Source of the DNA: a bacterium
GTDB taxonomy: Bacteria > Armatimonadota > Zipacnadia > Zipacnadales > Zipacnadaceae
NCBI GenBank assembly: GCA_030607655.1
Contig: JAUWJN010000046.1
Span: forward strand, 1 to 11,631
Reading direction: 5' to 3'
Length of the DNA stretch: 11,631 nt
The notes below the pieces were generated by a model. It searched no databases. It saw nothing but the letters and a program-made list of their open reading frames with translations, and was not told the DNA's origin. The position numbers and the translations under genes are program-made. Every line of letters begins with the position of its first letter. The first letter of the stretch is position 1. This document shows, piece by piece, positions 1-7,043 of this stretch.

Positions 1-1
1 C

Positions 2-688
2 GGGGCAGGTAGTCCTGTTTTCCTGGGTATTGAGGGGGAGAATCTGCGCGGGGTGTATTCTGCTAACGAATATCTCACCCGCATCAATCTGATGCGCGCC
101 TACCGGGATGACTATGACACCCCCATACGCCGCGGACGTAATGTAACCGTAGTCGGCGGCGGCAACGTCACTCTGGACTCTAGCCGTTGGGCTTTGCGGC
201 TAGGGGCCGAGACCGTCACTATAGTGTATCGGCGCAGCCGCCAGGAGATGCCGGCCCGCGTCGAGGAGCTTCGTCATGCCGAAGAGGAAGGCGTCAAGTT
301 CCAGTTTCTGACTCTGCCGGTGCGGCTCCTAGACGATGACGGCGACGTAGCCGCAATGGAGTGCCTCCGGATGGAACTAGGTGAGCCGGACGAGTCGGGC
401 CGGCGGCGACCGATCCCGATTGCAGGCTCGGAGTTTACTCTCCATACTGACCTCGTGGTTATTGCTATTGGCGCCCGCGTCAGCCCCCTGGTTCCCATAG
501 CCGTCCCCGGAATAGAGCTGGCCGACCGGGGCCACGTAATCGTCACCCCCGATACTCTGGCGACCAGTATCCCGGGCATCTTCGCCGGCGGTGACCTGGT
601 TCCCGGCGAGGAGACGGTGGTGCGGGGCATGGGCGATGGCCGCCGCGCTGCTCAGTCAATACATCAGTACCTTACTGCGGGCAAATAG
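2..688 (+). CDS. GltD-like FAD/NADPH oxidoreductase (glutamate synthase small-subunit family), 5'-truncated
   Basis: The reading frame is open to the left window edge, so the true start lies outside; 228 C-terminal codons are visible. The first visible residues (G-A-G-S-P, then I-E-G-E-N-L and Y-S-A-N-E-Y-L-T-R) match the linker region of GltD-type proteins. A second dinucleotide-binding loop, VVGGGNV, lies near nt 149-169. It is followed by YRRSRQEMPA near nt 230-259, whose arginines normally hold the NADPH 2'-phosphate. The C-terminal FAD motif, GIFAGGDLVPGEETVVRGMG, lies near nt 569-630. Members of this family pass electrons from NADPH through FAD to a partner, classically the glutamate synthase large subunit. 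Relatives serve other Fe-S flavoenzymes, and no partner subunit is visible here, so the substrate is uncertain. The next gene starts 162 bp downstream and looks functionally unrelated. Confidence 0.9.
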   Translation, partial: GAGSPVFLGIEGENLRGVYSANEYLTRINLMRAYRDDYDTPIRRGRNVTVVGGGNVTLDSSRWALRLGAETVTIVYRRSRQEMPARVEELRHAEEEGVKFQFLTLPVRLLDDDGDVAAMECLRMELGEPDESGRRRPIPIAGSEFTLHTDLVVIAIGARVSPLVPIAVPGIELADRGHVIVTPDTLATSIPGIFAGGDLVPGEETVVRGMGDGRRAAQSIHQYLTAGK

Positions 689-837
689 CTCTGCCGGCTC
701 TCCTGGGACGTCATTACCACCTCGATTAGATGTAGACCGCAGCGATCGTCCCCCAGTCAATAACTACTCTGACCATTGTGTACAGGAAGGAATTGCTGTA
801 TCAAGTAGAGAAGGGGACTCGGTAAGAACTTCTTAAC

Positions 838-843
838 AGGAGG
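838..843 (+). promoter_or_regulatory. Ribosome binding site of the first DUF6259-like gene
   Basis: A perfect AGGAGG lies 7 nt before the ATG at 851 and fixes this start. The frame is open further upstream only to a stop at 806-808, with no ATG, GTG or TTG in between. The intervening codons (809-850) would read R-R-G-L-G-K-N-F-L-T-G-G-I-A. Their last part resembles the end of the signal peptide of the downstream paralogue. Confidence 0.85.
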
Positions 844-850
844 TATTGCT

Positions 851-3331
851 ATGACCCAGACAGTGAGATGCGAGCAAATAGAGACAGAGACTGAGGTAGG
901 TTTGACTAATGGACAGGTAGAGTTGAGGTTTGACAAAGAAAGCGGAGCACTGGTCAGCGTGTACAATCGGGCCACGGAAGATGAGTACCTCAAAGATGCC
1001 GACGCAGAAGGCAGTCCGTTCCGCATATATGCCAACATTACCGAGCCATGTCCCGTGAAGGAGGCTATCCAGGAGTTAGCCCTGGAGTCCTTAGGGGGCC
1101 GGGCTGTGGACCCGGCCAATTGTCGGCTGGAAGACTGGTCTTTTGAGCACGTTGACGACGCCGGCATTATAACATTGGTGCTGCGCCACGCGGCGACGGA
1201 CCTGCGCTTGGAGCTGGCAGTGAAATTGCCCGACGATGATGTGGCCGCGGACTGTACTCTGACCGTGGCCAATGACGCCGCCCAGTCCCAGACAATTCTA
1301 ACCTCTTTTCCATATCTGAGCGGGCTGTGCCTAGGAGAGAGTCGCGAGCCTAACTTGGGGGTTATGGTTGCTAACAGTGGTACGGCCGGCCTGCCGGCAT
1401 GGCATGAGCACTGGACTAACTTCGGTGGGGTATACGGTGGGGGACATATGACAATGCAGTGGCAGGCTATCTATGAGCCGAGCAAGAACGAGGGGCTAGG
1501 GTTCATTATTATGGACCCCGATATTCGTAACAAGTACATGCGCTGTTACCCCGAGGCGAGGATGGAAGTATTGTATTTTCCCGAGGACACGCTTCAGCCG
1601 GGAGAAGAATTGCGCTATCCACCAGTACGCTTGTTGGTTCACCAGGGGAATTGGCGAGTAGTGGCGCGTCAGTACCGCCAGTGGATAAGCGATGCCTGGG
1701 AGTTGCGACAACCACCGGCGTGGCTGGACGATGTGGACCTGTACATTGGCCCGTGGATTCCCTTCGGCGAGGAGGTGGCTGCGGCCCAGCAGCAGCCTGA
1801 TGTGCCAGGGGCCTTCACCTCGTTCCGCCAGTTGCCGCGTCTGTATCTGAATGATCCTCATCTCTATGATCTGAAGGAATGGGCTATGTATAATAGCCTG
1901 GTCTTATCGGATGCCCCGAAGGAAGCAGGGCATTATGTTCATGCCGATGGCACCTATTACCCCCGCCATGATTTGGGGGGAGCGCCGGCGTTACGGGAGG
2001 GGGTGGCAGCGGCCCATCGCATTGGGCGCCGAGTGCTGTTCTATGTGGAGGGGACAATCGTGCACAAGACCAGTGAGCTGACCCTGGGAGGCGTCGGCGA
2101 ACGCTGGATGATACTGGATGAGCATGGCCAGCCACTTGACAGGTACCCCGGACATTGGAGTATGTGCCCGGGCTGCGAGGAGTGGCAAGACCATCTGGCT
2201 GAAGTATGTAAGCGACTGCTCTGGGAGACCGGAGCCGATGGCATCCGGCTGGATTCACTGGGCAGTCCCTGGTTCCCCTGCTACAACCCAGCTCACAACC
2301 ATGAGAGTCCCTTTGATTGGAATAAGTGGATACTGCAATTGCTCCAGAAGGTGCGCGCTGCGATGGATGAGGTCAACCCGCAGACCACACTGTGGACCGA
2401 GCACCCCGTGGATTTCTATGGCAAGTACTGTGACGGGGCGCTGTGTCAGCGTTGTCCCGGTGCTGAGGTTCCTCCGGTGCGGATCGCCTGCCCGACCAGC
2501 TACCGGCTGTACTATTACGGTCATCGGAATAACGGCGACGCCGGCCTGGCCGCTCTTAATGGCCTGGTGGCCGAAAACCCGTATCTCTATGTGAAGGCGG
2601 AAGACTGGGGTTGGATTCATGGGTCCTTCGGACGATGGAAGGATGCCGGGCCGGTGACCCGCTGGCCAGAGCTCCATGCCACCCTGCGGGAGGCGATGAT
2701 CTATGGCTATCCCACCGATGTTGACCCCCAAGCCGAGGACGATGATAAATGGCTGGGCAGGCTGTGGTGTAGTCCTAAGTATTGGGTTATGATCGGCGGT
2801 CATGCTTACATTGATAGTGAGCCATACAACGCTCACTCTTACCTGGACGGCTCGCCACTGGCTGGGCCTTTGCGGGTTAAGCTACCGGAGCTGCCCGATA
2901 GCGTAGACAGCGCTTACGAGTTTGACATTCTTACCTTGAAAATGGAACCCGCGCCCCTGGAGCGTACCTCTGAGGGTATATTCGTCACAGTAAAGAATAC
3001 CTTTTCCGCAGTGTTTTTGCCTCTGCCGGACTGTCCGCCCCTAATCCAGATGGATGACCCGTCCACCCTGGTTCCTGGCCAGGAAGTGACAGTGGAGTTG
3101 ACCGCATTTGCTCCCCGGCGCAAGAAGCTGGTGGAAACCAATGTTACTGTAACAGCACCGGGGCTGGAGGTGGACGGCTCCGGTGAGGTCACGCTGCCGG
3201 CGAGCGTGCCGCTCAAGGTCCCGGAGGGGGCGGAACCAGGCAAGTACTTCATATCAGTATCCGGCGATTGCCTGCTCCTAAAACGATGGGTGGATGTGAG
3301 GGCGTCGAGTTCGGAGAATAATAACCTATAG
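851..3331 (+). CDS. Large DUF6259-like, glycosidase-fold protein without signal peptide (paralogue A)
   Basis: This 826-residue protein reads as three parts: an N-terminal beta-sandwich (about residues 1-270), a TIM-barrel-like region (about 290-620) and C-terminal beta domains. The last ~80 residues look like a NEW3-type Ig fold. The opening pattern (F-D-x-x-S-G-A-L-V-S) and the barrel motifs D366-G-T-Y-Y-P-R, M-C439-P-G-C442-E-E-W-Q, A-D463-G-I-R-L-D468, C477-Y-N-P-A-H and L-W-T-E517-H-P-V-D resemble the DUF6259 family. That family has a glycoside-hydrolase-like barrel and no established reaction. By analogy with retaining glycosidases, D468 and E517 are my candidates for nucleophile and acid/base; this is inference. 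It starts directly with M-T-Q-T-V-R-C and has no hydrophobic N-terminus, so a cytoplasmic location is predicted. It is followed 51 bp later by a close paralogue and is probably cotranscribed with it. The family name is a recollection from motifs, not from a search. Confidence 0.75.
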   Translation: MTQTVRCEQIETETEVGLTNGQVELRFDKESGALVSVYNRATEDEYLKDADAEGSPFRIYANITEPCPVKEAIQELALESLGGRAVDPANCRLEDWSFEHVDDAGIITLVLRHAATDLRLELAVKLPDDDVAADCTLTVANDAAQSQTILTSFPYLSGLCLGESREPNLGVMVANSGTAGLPAWHEHWTNFGGVYGGGHMTMQWQAIYEPSKNEGLGFIIMDPDIRNKYMRCYPEARMEVLYFPEDTLQPGEELRYPPVRLLVHQGNWRVVARQYRQWISDAWELRQPPAWLDDVDLYIGPWIPFGEEVAAAQQQPDVPGAFTSFRQLPRLYLNDPHLYDLKEWAMYNSLVLSDAPKEAGHYVHADGTYYPRHDLGGAPALREGVAAAHRIGRRVLFYVEGTIVHKTSELTLGGVGERWMILDEHGQPLDRYPGHWSMCPGCEEWQDHLAEVCKRLLWETGADGIRLDSLGSPWFPCYNPAHNHESPFDWNKWILQLLQKVRAAMDEVNPQTTLWTEHPVDFYGKYCDGALCQRCPGAEVPPVRIACPTSYRLYYYGHRNNGDAGLAALNGLVAENPYLYVKAEDWGWIHGSFGRWKDAGPVTRWPELHATLREAMIYGYPTDVDPQAEDDDKWLGRLWCSPKYWVMIGGHAYIDSEPYNAHSYLDGSPLAGPLRVKLPELPDSVDSAYEFDILTLKMEPAPLERTSEGIFVTVKNTFSAVFLPLPDCPPLIQMDDPSTLVPGQEVTVELTAFAPRRKKLVETNVTVTAPGLEVDGSGEVTLPASVPLKVPEGAEPGKYFISVSGDCLLLKRWVDVRASSSENNNL
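3140..3298 (+). repeat. 3' tract of paralogue A, near-identical to 5684-5842
   Basis: These 53 codons align without gaps to 5684-5842 with 11 mismatches in 159 nt (93% identity, counted by hand). They include a 35-nt run (3152-3186) and a 45-nt run (3231-3275) of perfect identity. The tract encodes the terminal Ig-like domain. Just upstream, identity falls to about 74% over 39 nt. Confidence 0.9.
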
Positions 3332-3382
3332 GCAGGTACTATCACTGTAAACTACTGCCATCTGACAGGACAGGTGAGTGAT

Positions 3383-3478
3383 ATGTATTTTCTGCAGCGA
3401 CTGGTTACGAGCCAATGGAGTCAACTATTCTGTGGGCTGGTGATTTTGTGCTTGTTAGGAGGTAATACTGTTATGGCC
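3383..3478 (+). other. Sec signal peptide of paralogue B
   Basis: The n-region is about 17 residues with one Arg (M-Y-F-L-Q-R-L-V-T onward). The hydrophobic core is L-F-C-G-L-V-I-L-C-L-L, followed by G-G-N-T and the -3/-1 pattern V-M-A before Gln. No lipobox is present: the cysteines lie inside the core, not after a cleavage site. The n-region is weakly charged, so the strength of export is less certain than its presence. Confidence 0.7.
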
Positions 3479-5851
3479 CAGACAGGGAGGTGCGAGCAGA
3501 TACAGACAGAGACCATGGTGGGCCTGGCCAATGGGCTAGTGGAGGTGGGTTTTGATATTGGCAGTGGGGCGCTGGTCAGCCTCCGTAATCGGGTCACAGG
3601 AGATGAGTATATCAAGGACCCTGGCCCAGAAGGCAACCCGTTTCGGGTGTGGGCGGGCATAACCAAGGCTTATACGCTGAATGCAGCGCCGGAGTCGTTA
3701 GGGGGAGAGCCGGTAGAGCCGGCGATGTGTCGGCTGGTAGATTGGTCTTTTGAGCGCGTCGGCGAGGCCGGGGTGCTAAAACTCGTGTTACATCACGTGG
3801 CGCATTATCTGCGGTTTGAGCTGCAGGTGCGGCTGCCTGACGAGGAGGTGGCGGCGGACTGCACCCTGACGGTGCGTAATGACGGTGACCAGGCTCAGAG
3901 CATTATGACGGCCTTCCCCTATCTGAGTGGACTGCGGTTGGGAGAGCAGCGGGAAAGCAACTTAGGGCTTGATCTCAACATATGTGGGGCGGCGGGCCAA
4001 CCAGCATGGGTAAATACCGGCGGCATCTATGGTAGGGCCAGGCAGATGCCAATGCAGTGGCAGGCAGTCTATGAACCGACCAAGGATGAGGGGTTAGGGT
4101 TCATTGTTATGGACCCTGATATCCGCAACAAAATTATTCGCCGCTTCCCTCCGGCAGGGATGTCAGTGCTTTATTTCCCTCCCGAGGTCCTCAAGTCCGG
4201 GGAGGAATATCGCTATCCCACTGTGCGTTTGTTAGTCCATCGGGGCGATTGGCGAGTAGTGGCCCGCCGATACCGCCAGTGGTTTGAGGGGGCTTTTAAG
4301 CTGCGGCAGCCGCCGCGCTGGCTAGATGAGGTAGACTTATTTAAGGGGTCGGGCCCTTGCTGGATACCCTTCCCCGAGGCGGTCGCTAAGGCCAAGCAGC
4401 ATCCCGAGGCCCCGGGGGCCTTTACCTCCTTCCGGCAGTTGCCTCGCCTCTATCTGGGTAGCCATTCTGACCTGACGGAGTGGGCCATGTATAACAGCCT
4501 GGTTTTGTCAGGCGAACGAAGGGAGGCGCCCCAGTCGGTAATTCATGCGGATGGCACCTACTACCCCCGCGAAGACATCGGTGGGGTGACTGCGCTGCGG
4601 GAAGGAGTAGCTGCCGTGCACCGCATCGGGCGGCGGATGAACTTCTATGTAGAGGGGCTAATTGTGCACAAAGACAGTGAACTCACATTAGGAGGCGGCG
4701 GCCAGAGCTGGACGCGGCTGGATGCCCCCGGGCACGAGTACGATAGGTACAAGGAGCATTGGCACATGTGCCCGGGTTGTGAGGAGTGGCAAGACCATCT
4801 AGCCGAGGTATGCAAGAGGCTGCTGTGGCAGACAGGAGCCGATGGCATCCGCCTAGACTCGCTTGGCAATTACTATGTGCCCTGTTACAATCCGGCCCAC
4901 CACCACGACACTCCCTTTGGCTGGAACCAGTGGATCCGCCAATTATTCCGGAAGGTGCGCGCGGCGATGGATGAGGTCAACCCTCAGGCCACCTTATGGA
5001 CCGAGCAGCCGGTAGACTTTTACCATGAATACTGTGATGCCGCGCTGGTGCAGTTCTGTCCTGGCCGTGACCTTGCCCCTATGCGGCTGGCCGTTCCTAG
5101 TTATCGCGGCATTGGATATTCCCTGCAGGACGGGGGCACGACCGTTCGCGCGCTCAACGGCTGGCCAGGTGGCATTCCCCATGCTTGCGCAGAAGAGCGA
5201 TGGTGGCCTGATAAGGGATGGTATAAGGTGGGGCTGGCGCTGCGCTGGTACGAGTTACGAGCCACCTTCCGTGAGGCGTTGCTGTATGGTGACCCTACCG
5301 ACATTGATCCCCGGGCCCCGGAGGACCCTGAGTGGGTGGGCCGGTTGTGGCGCACGGCGCGCTATTGGCTGCTGGTGGGCGGCCATCTGAATGCCTCGGC
5401 CCTGAAGGGGCCAACCAGGGTTAAACTGCCCCAGTTACCCGACCAGGTGCAGTGGGCCTATGAATTTGATGCGGCTACGCTGGAGATGCGGGAGGCGCAG
5501 TTGACCCGTGCCCCGGACGGCACCTATGTAACTATGGAGAGCGGATTTGGGGCGGTGTTACTGCCTCTGCCGGACTGTCCGCCGCTAGTTCAGATGGATG
5601 ACCTGCCTGCTCTGAGTCCGGGGCAGGAAGTAACAGTGGACTTGAATGCTTTTGCGCCGTGGCGGGAGAAACTGGTGGAACCCAATGTTACGGTCACAGC
5701 ACCGGGGCTGGAGGTGGACGGCTCCGGTGAAGTCACGCTGCCGGCGAGCGTGCAGATCAAGGTCCCGGAGGGGACGGAACCAGGCAAGTACTTCATATCA
5801 GTATCCGGCGATTGCCTGCCCCTAAAGCGGTGGGTAGAAGTGAAGGTCTAG
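3383..5851 (+). CDS. Large DUF6259-like, glycosidase-fold protein with signal peptide (paralogue B)
   Basis: Tandem paralogue of the preceding gene: 39 of the first 61 aligned residues after R-C-E-Q are identical by hand count, and the domain order is the same. From the ATG at 3383 it has 822 residues. I prefer this start because AGGTGA at 3372-3377 is well spaced for it; a GTG at 3374 would add three residues. The N-terminus has a hydrophobic core (LFCGLVILCLLGG) and a V-M-A/Q cleavage site, so export is predicted. The barrel motifs are conserved: D-G-T-Y-Y-P-R, M-C-P-G-C-E-E-W-Q, A-D-G-I-R-L-D (last Asp codon 4856-4858) and L-W-T-E-Q-P-V-D (Glu codon 5003-5005). The protein ends in the same Ig-like domain, which lacks any obvious anchor. 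A second Shine-Dalgarno and ATG at 3457-3475 could produce a form without the signal peptide. A polysaccharide- or glycoside-active enzyme is likely, but the substrate is unknown. Confidence 0.78.
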   Translation: MYFLQRLVTSQWSQLFCGLVILCLLGGNTVMAQTGRCEQIQTETMVGLANGLVEVGFDIGSGALVSLRNRVTGDEYIKDPGPEGNPFRVWAGITKAYTLNAAPESLGGEPVEPAMCRLVDWSFERVGEAGVLKLVLHHVAHYLRFELQVRLPDEEVAADCTLTVRNDGDQAQSIMTAFPYLSGLRLGEQRESNLGLDLNICGAAGQPAWVNTGGIYGRARQMPMQWQAVYEPTKDEGLGFIVMDPDIRNKIIRRFPPAGMSVLYFPPEVLKSGEEYRYPTVRLLVHRGDWRVVARRYRQWFEGAFKLRQPPRWLDEVDLFKGSGPCWIPFPEAVAKAKQHPEAPGAFTSFRQLPRLYLGSHSDLTEWAMYNSLVLSGERREAPQSVIHADGTYYPREDIGGVTALREGVAAVHRIGRRMNFYVEGLIVHKDSELTLGGGGQSWTRLDAPGHEYDRYKEHWHMCPGCEEWQDHLAEVCKRLLWQTGADGIRLDSLGNYYVPCYNPAHHHDTPFGWNQWIRQLFRKVRAAMDEVNPQATLWTEQPVDFYHEYCDAALVQFCPGRDLAPMRLAVPSYRGIGYSLQDGGTTVRALNGWPGGIPHACAEERWWPDKGWYKVGLALRWYELRATFREALLYGDPTDIDPRAPEDPEWVGRLWRTARYWLLVGGHLNASALKGPTRVKLPQLPDQVQWAYEFDAATLEMREAQLTRAPDGTYVTMESGFGAVLLPLPDCPPLVQMDDLPALSPGQEVTVDLNAFAPWREKLVEPNVTVTAPGLEVDGSGEVTLPASVQIKVPEGTEPGKYFISVSGDCLPLKRWVEVKV
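3457..3475 (+). promoter_or_regulatory. Internal Shine-Dalgarno and in-frame ATG at the signal-peptide boundary of paralogue B
   Basis: AGGAGG at 3457-3462 lies 10 nt before an in-frame ATG at 3473. Translation from it would begin M-A-Q-T-G-R-C, aligning with the M-T-Q-T-V-R-C start of paralogue A. The six bases also encode part of the L-L-G-G stretch of the signal peptide. The site is seen directly; its use is inference. Confidence 0.5.
5684..5842 (+). repeat. 3' tract of paralogue B, near-identical to 3140-3298
   Basis: This is the partner of the tract in paralogue A, with 148 of 159 positions identical. The perfect runs are 5696-5730 (35 nt) and 5775-5819 (45 nt). Most differences are single silent or conservative changes. 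Confidence 0.9.
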
Positions 5852-5934
5852 GCTGCCTGCTGTGGCGGGCCGGCCTCGCTACGCTCGACACGGCCCCTCC
5901 GAAGGGCAGTTCAACAGGCTCAGCACATGCAATC

Positions 5935-5950
5935 GCGACAAGAATGTCGC
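5935..5950. repeat. Hairpin, 6-bp stem GCGACA/TGTCGC
   Basis: Perfect GCGACA-AGAA-TGTCGC with a four-base loop, flanked downstream by TCCTACGAC. It looks like one half of a REP-type palindromic unit. No second copy occurs in this window. Confidence 0.6.
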
Positions 5951-5982
5951 TCCTACGACTACCGGCCATCGGGGCAAAGCGC

Positions 5983-5997
5983 GCCTTGGGCCAAGGC
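5983..5997. repeat. Odd palindrome GCCTTGG-G-CCAAGGC
   Basis: Seven-base arms around one central base. As RNA the loop would open to leave a GCCTT/AAGGC stem of five pairs. It lies 33 bp after the previous hairpin. Confidence 0.55.
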
Positions 5998-6017
5998 CGA
6001 CACTACATAACGCAAGG

Positions 6018-6035
6018 CGGGGTTGGAGAACCCCG
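6018..6035. repeat. Hairpin, 7-bp stem CGGGGTT/AACCCCG
   Basis: Perfect CGGGGTT-GGAG-AACCCCG with a four-base loop, the most stable stem in the spacer. It lies about 80 bp before the end of the minus-strand epimerase gene and has no T-run on either side, so it is not a classic intrinsic terminator. Confidence 0.65.
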
Positions 6036-6115
6036 ATTACGCGGCCCAGAGCATACGGGAGATACAAATAGCTAGCCCCGTTGAGCGAGCAGACTATAAC
6101 TCTGTTCTGCAAGCC

Positions 6116-6871
6116 CTACCAGCCGATGGAGCGCAGATACTCTCGGCTCTCAGTAATTGATACCCGCGCTTCCTTATCGGTGCTATCCTGCTCGCAGACT
6201 ATCCAGTCGGCGACTTCTATCTCCACGGCCGCGCTCTTAGCCCCCTCCAGGTCAACGATGCCCTGGCCTAGCTCGATAAATGACCCCGGGGCGCCATCTT
6301 TGAAGTGGTAATATCCCGCCCGGTCGGCGTAGCGGCGAATAAATTCACCGGGGTCTTCCCCGCCGATAGCTACCCAATATACATCAATGTTGAGTTTGAC
6401 CAGGATGGGATCGGTCAACTCGCAGAGCCGGTGGATGCCCTTTACACCGTCGAACTCCTCGAATTCAGAGGCGTGATTGTGGTAGCAGAAGGTTATGCCC
6501 TGCTGCAGGCAATATTCTCCCACCTGATTGAAGGTCTCGGCGGCTGTCTCAAAGCCGGTGATGCCCTCACCTTCAGCTACCCCAGAGCAGATCAAATACT
6601 CTCCACCTACAGCGTTGATGAACTTGAGATACTCGTCAATGCGGGCTTGCTGGGTAAAATCGGCATAGCTGCCGTGCACACCAGTCAGTTTCAGGCCAGT
6701 TTGCGCCAGAATCCCATTTATGGCGTCTGCGTCGTAGGCATCAGGGATCACGCCGCCGACTTCGAACCCGTCATAATCGGCGGCGGCAATCTCCTGAGCT
6801 ACCCCAACCAAGTCCTCCTCTGGACGCTTTCCATACACTATCAATTGCAGGCCAATCTTAGGTCGTTGCAT
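6116..6871 (-). CDS. Sugar phosphate isomerase/epimerase-like TIM-barrel protein
   Basis: This 251-residue protein has the usual length of the xylose-isomerase-like (AP_endonuc_2) family that includes IolE and many keto-sugar epimerases and lyases. Visible motifs are G-F-E37-V-G-G, V-H66-G-S, Y-H131-N-H133, L-N-I-D163-V-Y-W-V, H189-F-K-D192-G, L-G-Q-G and V-C-E227-Q-D-S-T. D163, H189 and E227 are likely metal ligands by family precedent. There is no signal peptide, so it is cytoplasmic. The start is supported by AGGAGG seven bases upstream. It lies 172 bp downstream of a Gfo/Idh/MocA dehydrogenase, the common partner of this family in sugar oxidation-isomerisation or oxidation-elimination pathways. 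A structured leader precedes its ribosome binding site. The sugar cannot be read from the sequence. Confidence 0.88.
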   Translation of the reverse strand: MQRPKIGLQLIVYGKRPEEDLVGVAQEIAAADYDGFEVGGVIPDAYDADAINGILAQTGLKLTGVHGSYADFTQQARIDEYLKFINAVGGEYLICSGVAEGEGITGFETAAETFNQVGEYCLQQGITFCYHNHASEFEEFDGVKGIHRLCELTDPILVKLNIDVYWVAIGGEDPGEFIRRYADRAGYYHFKDGAPGSFIELGQGIVDLEGAKSAAVEIEVADWIVCEQDSTDKEARVSITESREYLRSIGW

Positions 6872-6888
6872 CTTTGTGCCTCCTGGGG

Positions 6889-6949
6889 CCTCTCCGGGCG
6901 ACAGAGCTGTCCGCGACGGGTAAGGTGTCGCGTCTGTACTACGGAGAGG
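6889..6949 (-). promoter_or_regulatory. Nested stem structure directly upstream of the epimerase ribosome binding site
   Basis: In the minus-strand transcript an 8-bp outer stem (CCTCTCCG at 6949-6942 with CGGAGAGG at 6896-6889) encloses a 4-bp ACAG/CTGT stem (6937-6934 with 6904-6901). Inside that is a 6-bp CGCGAC/GTCGCG stem (6932-6927 with 6917-6912) with a nine-base loop. The structure ends four bases before AGGAGG of the epimerase gene. It could be a translational control leader, an mRNA processing or stability element, or a REP-like repeat. I do not recognise a known riboswitch class. Confidence 0.5.
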
Positions 6950-7043
6950 CTAGTGTTGGGTTACGTTGCGTGACAATATAAAGTGACTCTCAGGTCACCT
7001 GCGGTAGCCTAGTTAATCCCATCTCGCTTCAATACCTGTATAG

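Larger units (their letters stand above)
5868..6035. repeat. Palindrome cluster in the convergent intergenic spacer
   Basis: The 264-bp space between the convergent gene ends (stops at 5851 and 6116) has no convincing gene. It holds a series of palindromes: GGCCGGCC at 5868-5875, a short CCCT/AGGG hairpin at 5895-5906, and the three stronger ones listed separately. The stretch around 5908-5930 (ttcaacaggctcagcaca) also resembles dispersed intergenic repeat sequence found in many environmental bacterial genomes; that is from memory, not from a search. No U-tract follows any stem. The cluster could be REP-like elements, a bidirectional transcription stop, or both. Confidence 0.5.

Noticed and set aside
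776..804. Possible sigma70-type promoter (TTGTGT, 17-bp spacer, TATCAA) before paralogue A
   Set aside because: Only three of six and four of six consensus bases match. A promoter in this 162-bp gap is reasonable, but the sequence does not single one out.
2255..2836. 193-codon open frame on the minus strand inside paralogue A
   Set aside because: It lies wholly antisense to a protein-coding region with clear conserved motifs in the plus frame, has no ribosome binding site and shows no recognisable domain. Long antisense frames are common in GC-rich genes.
6305..6973. 222-codon open frame on the plus strand across the epimerase gene and its leader
   Set aside because: It is antisense to the well-supported epimerase, has no recognisable motif, and its existence follows from the codon bias of the minus-strand gene.
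6983..6998. Inverted repeat GTGAC-TCTCAG-GTCAC between the dehydrogenase and epimerase genes
   Set aside because: The arms are only 5 bp, a level expected by chance in spacers of this size; without conservation data it is not a supported operator.
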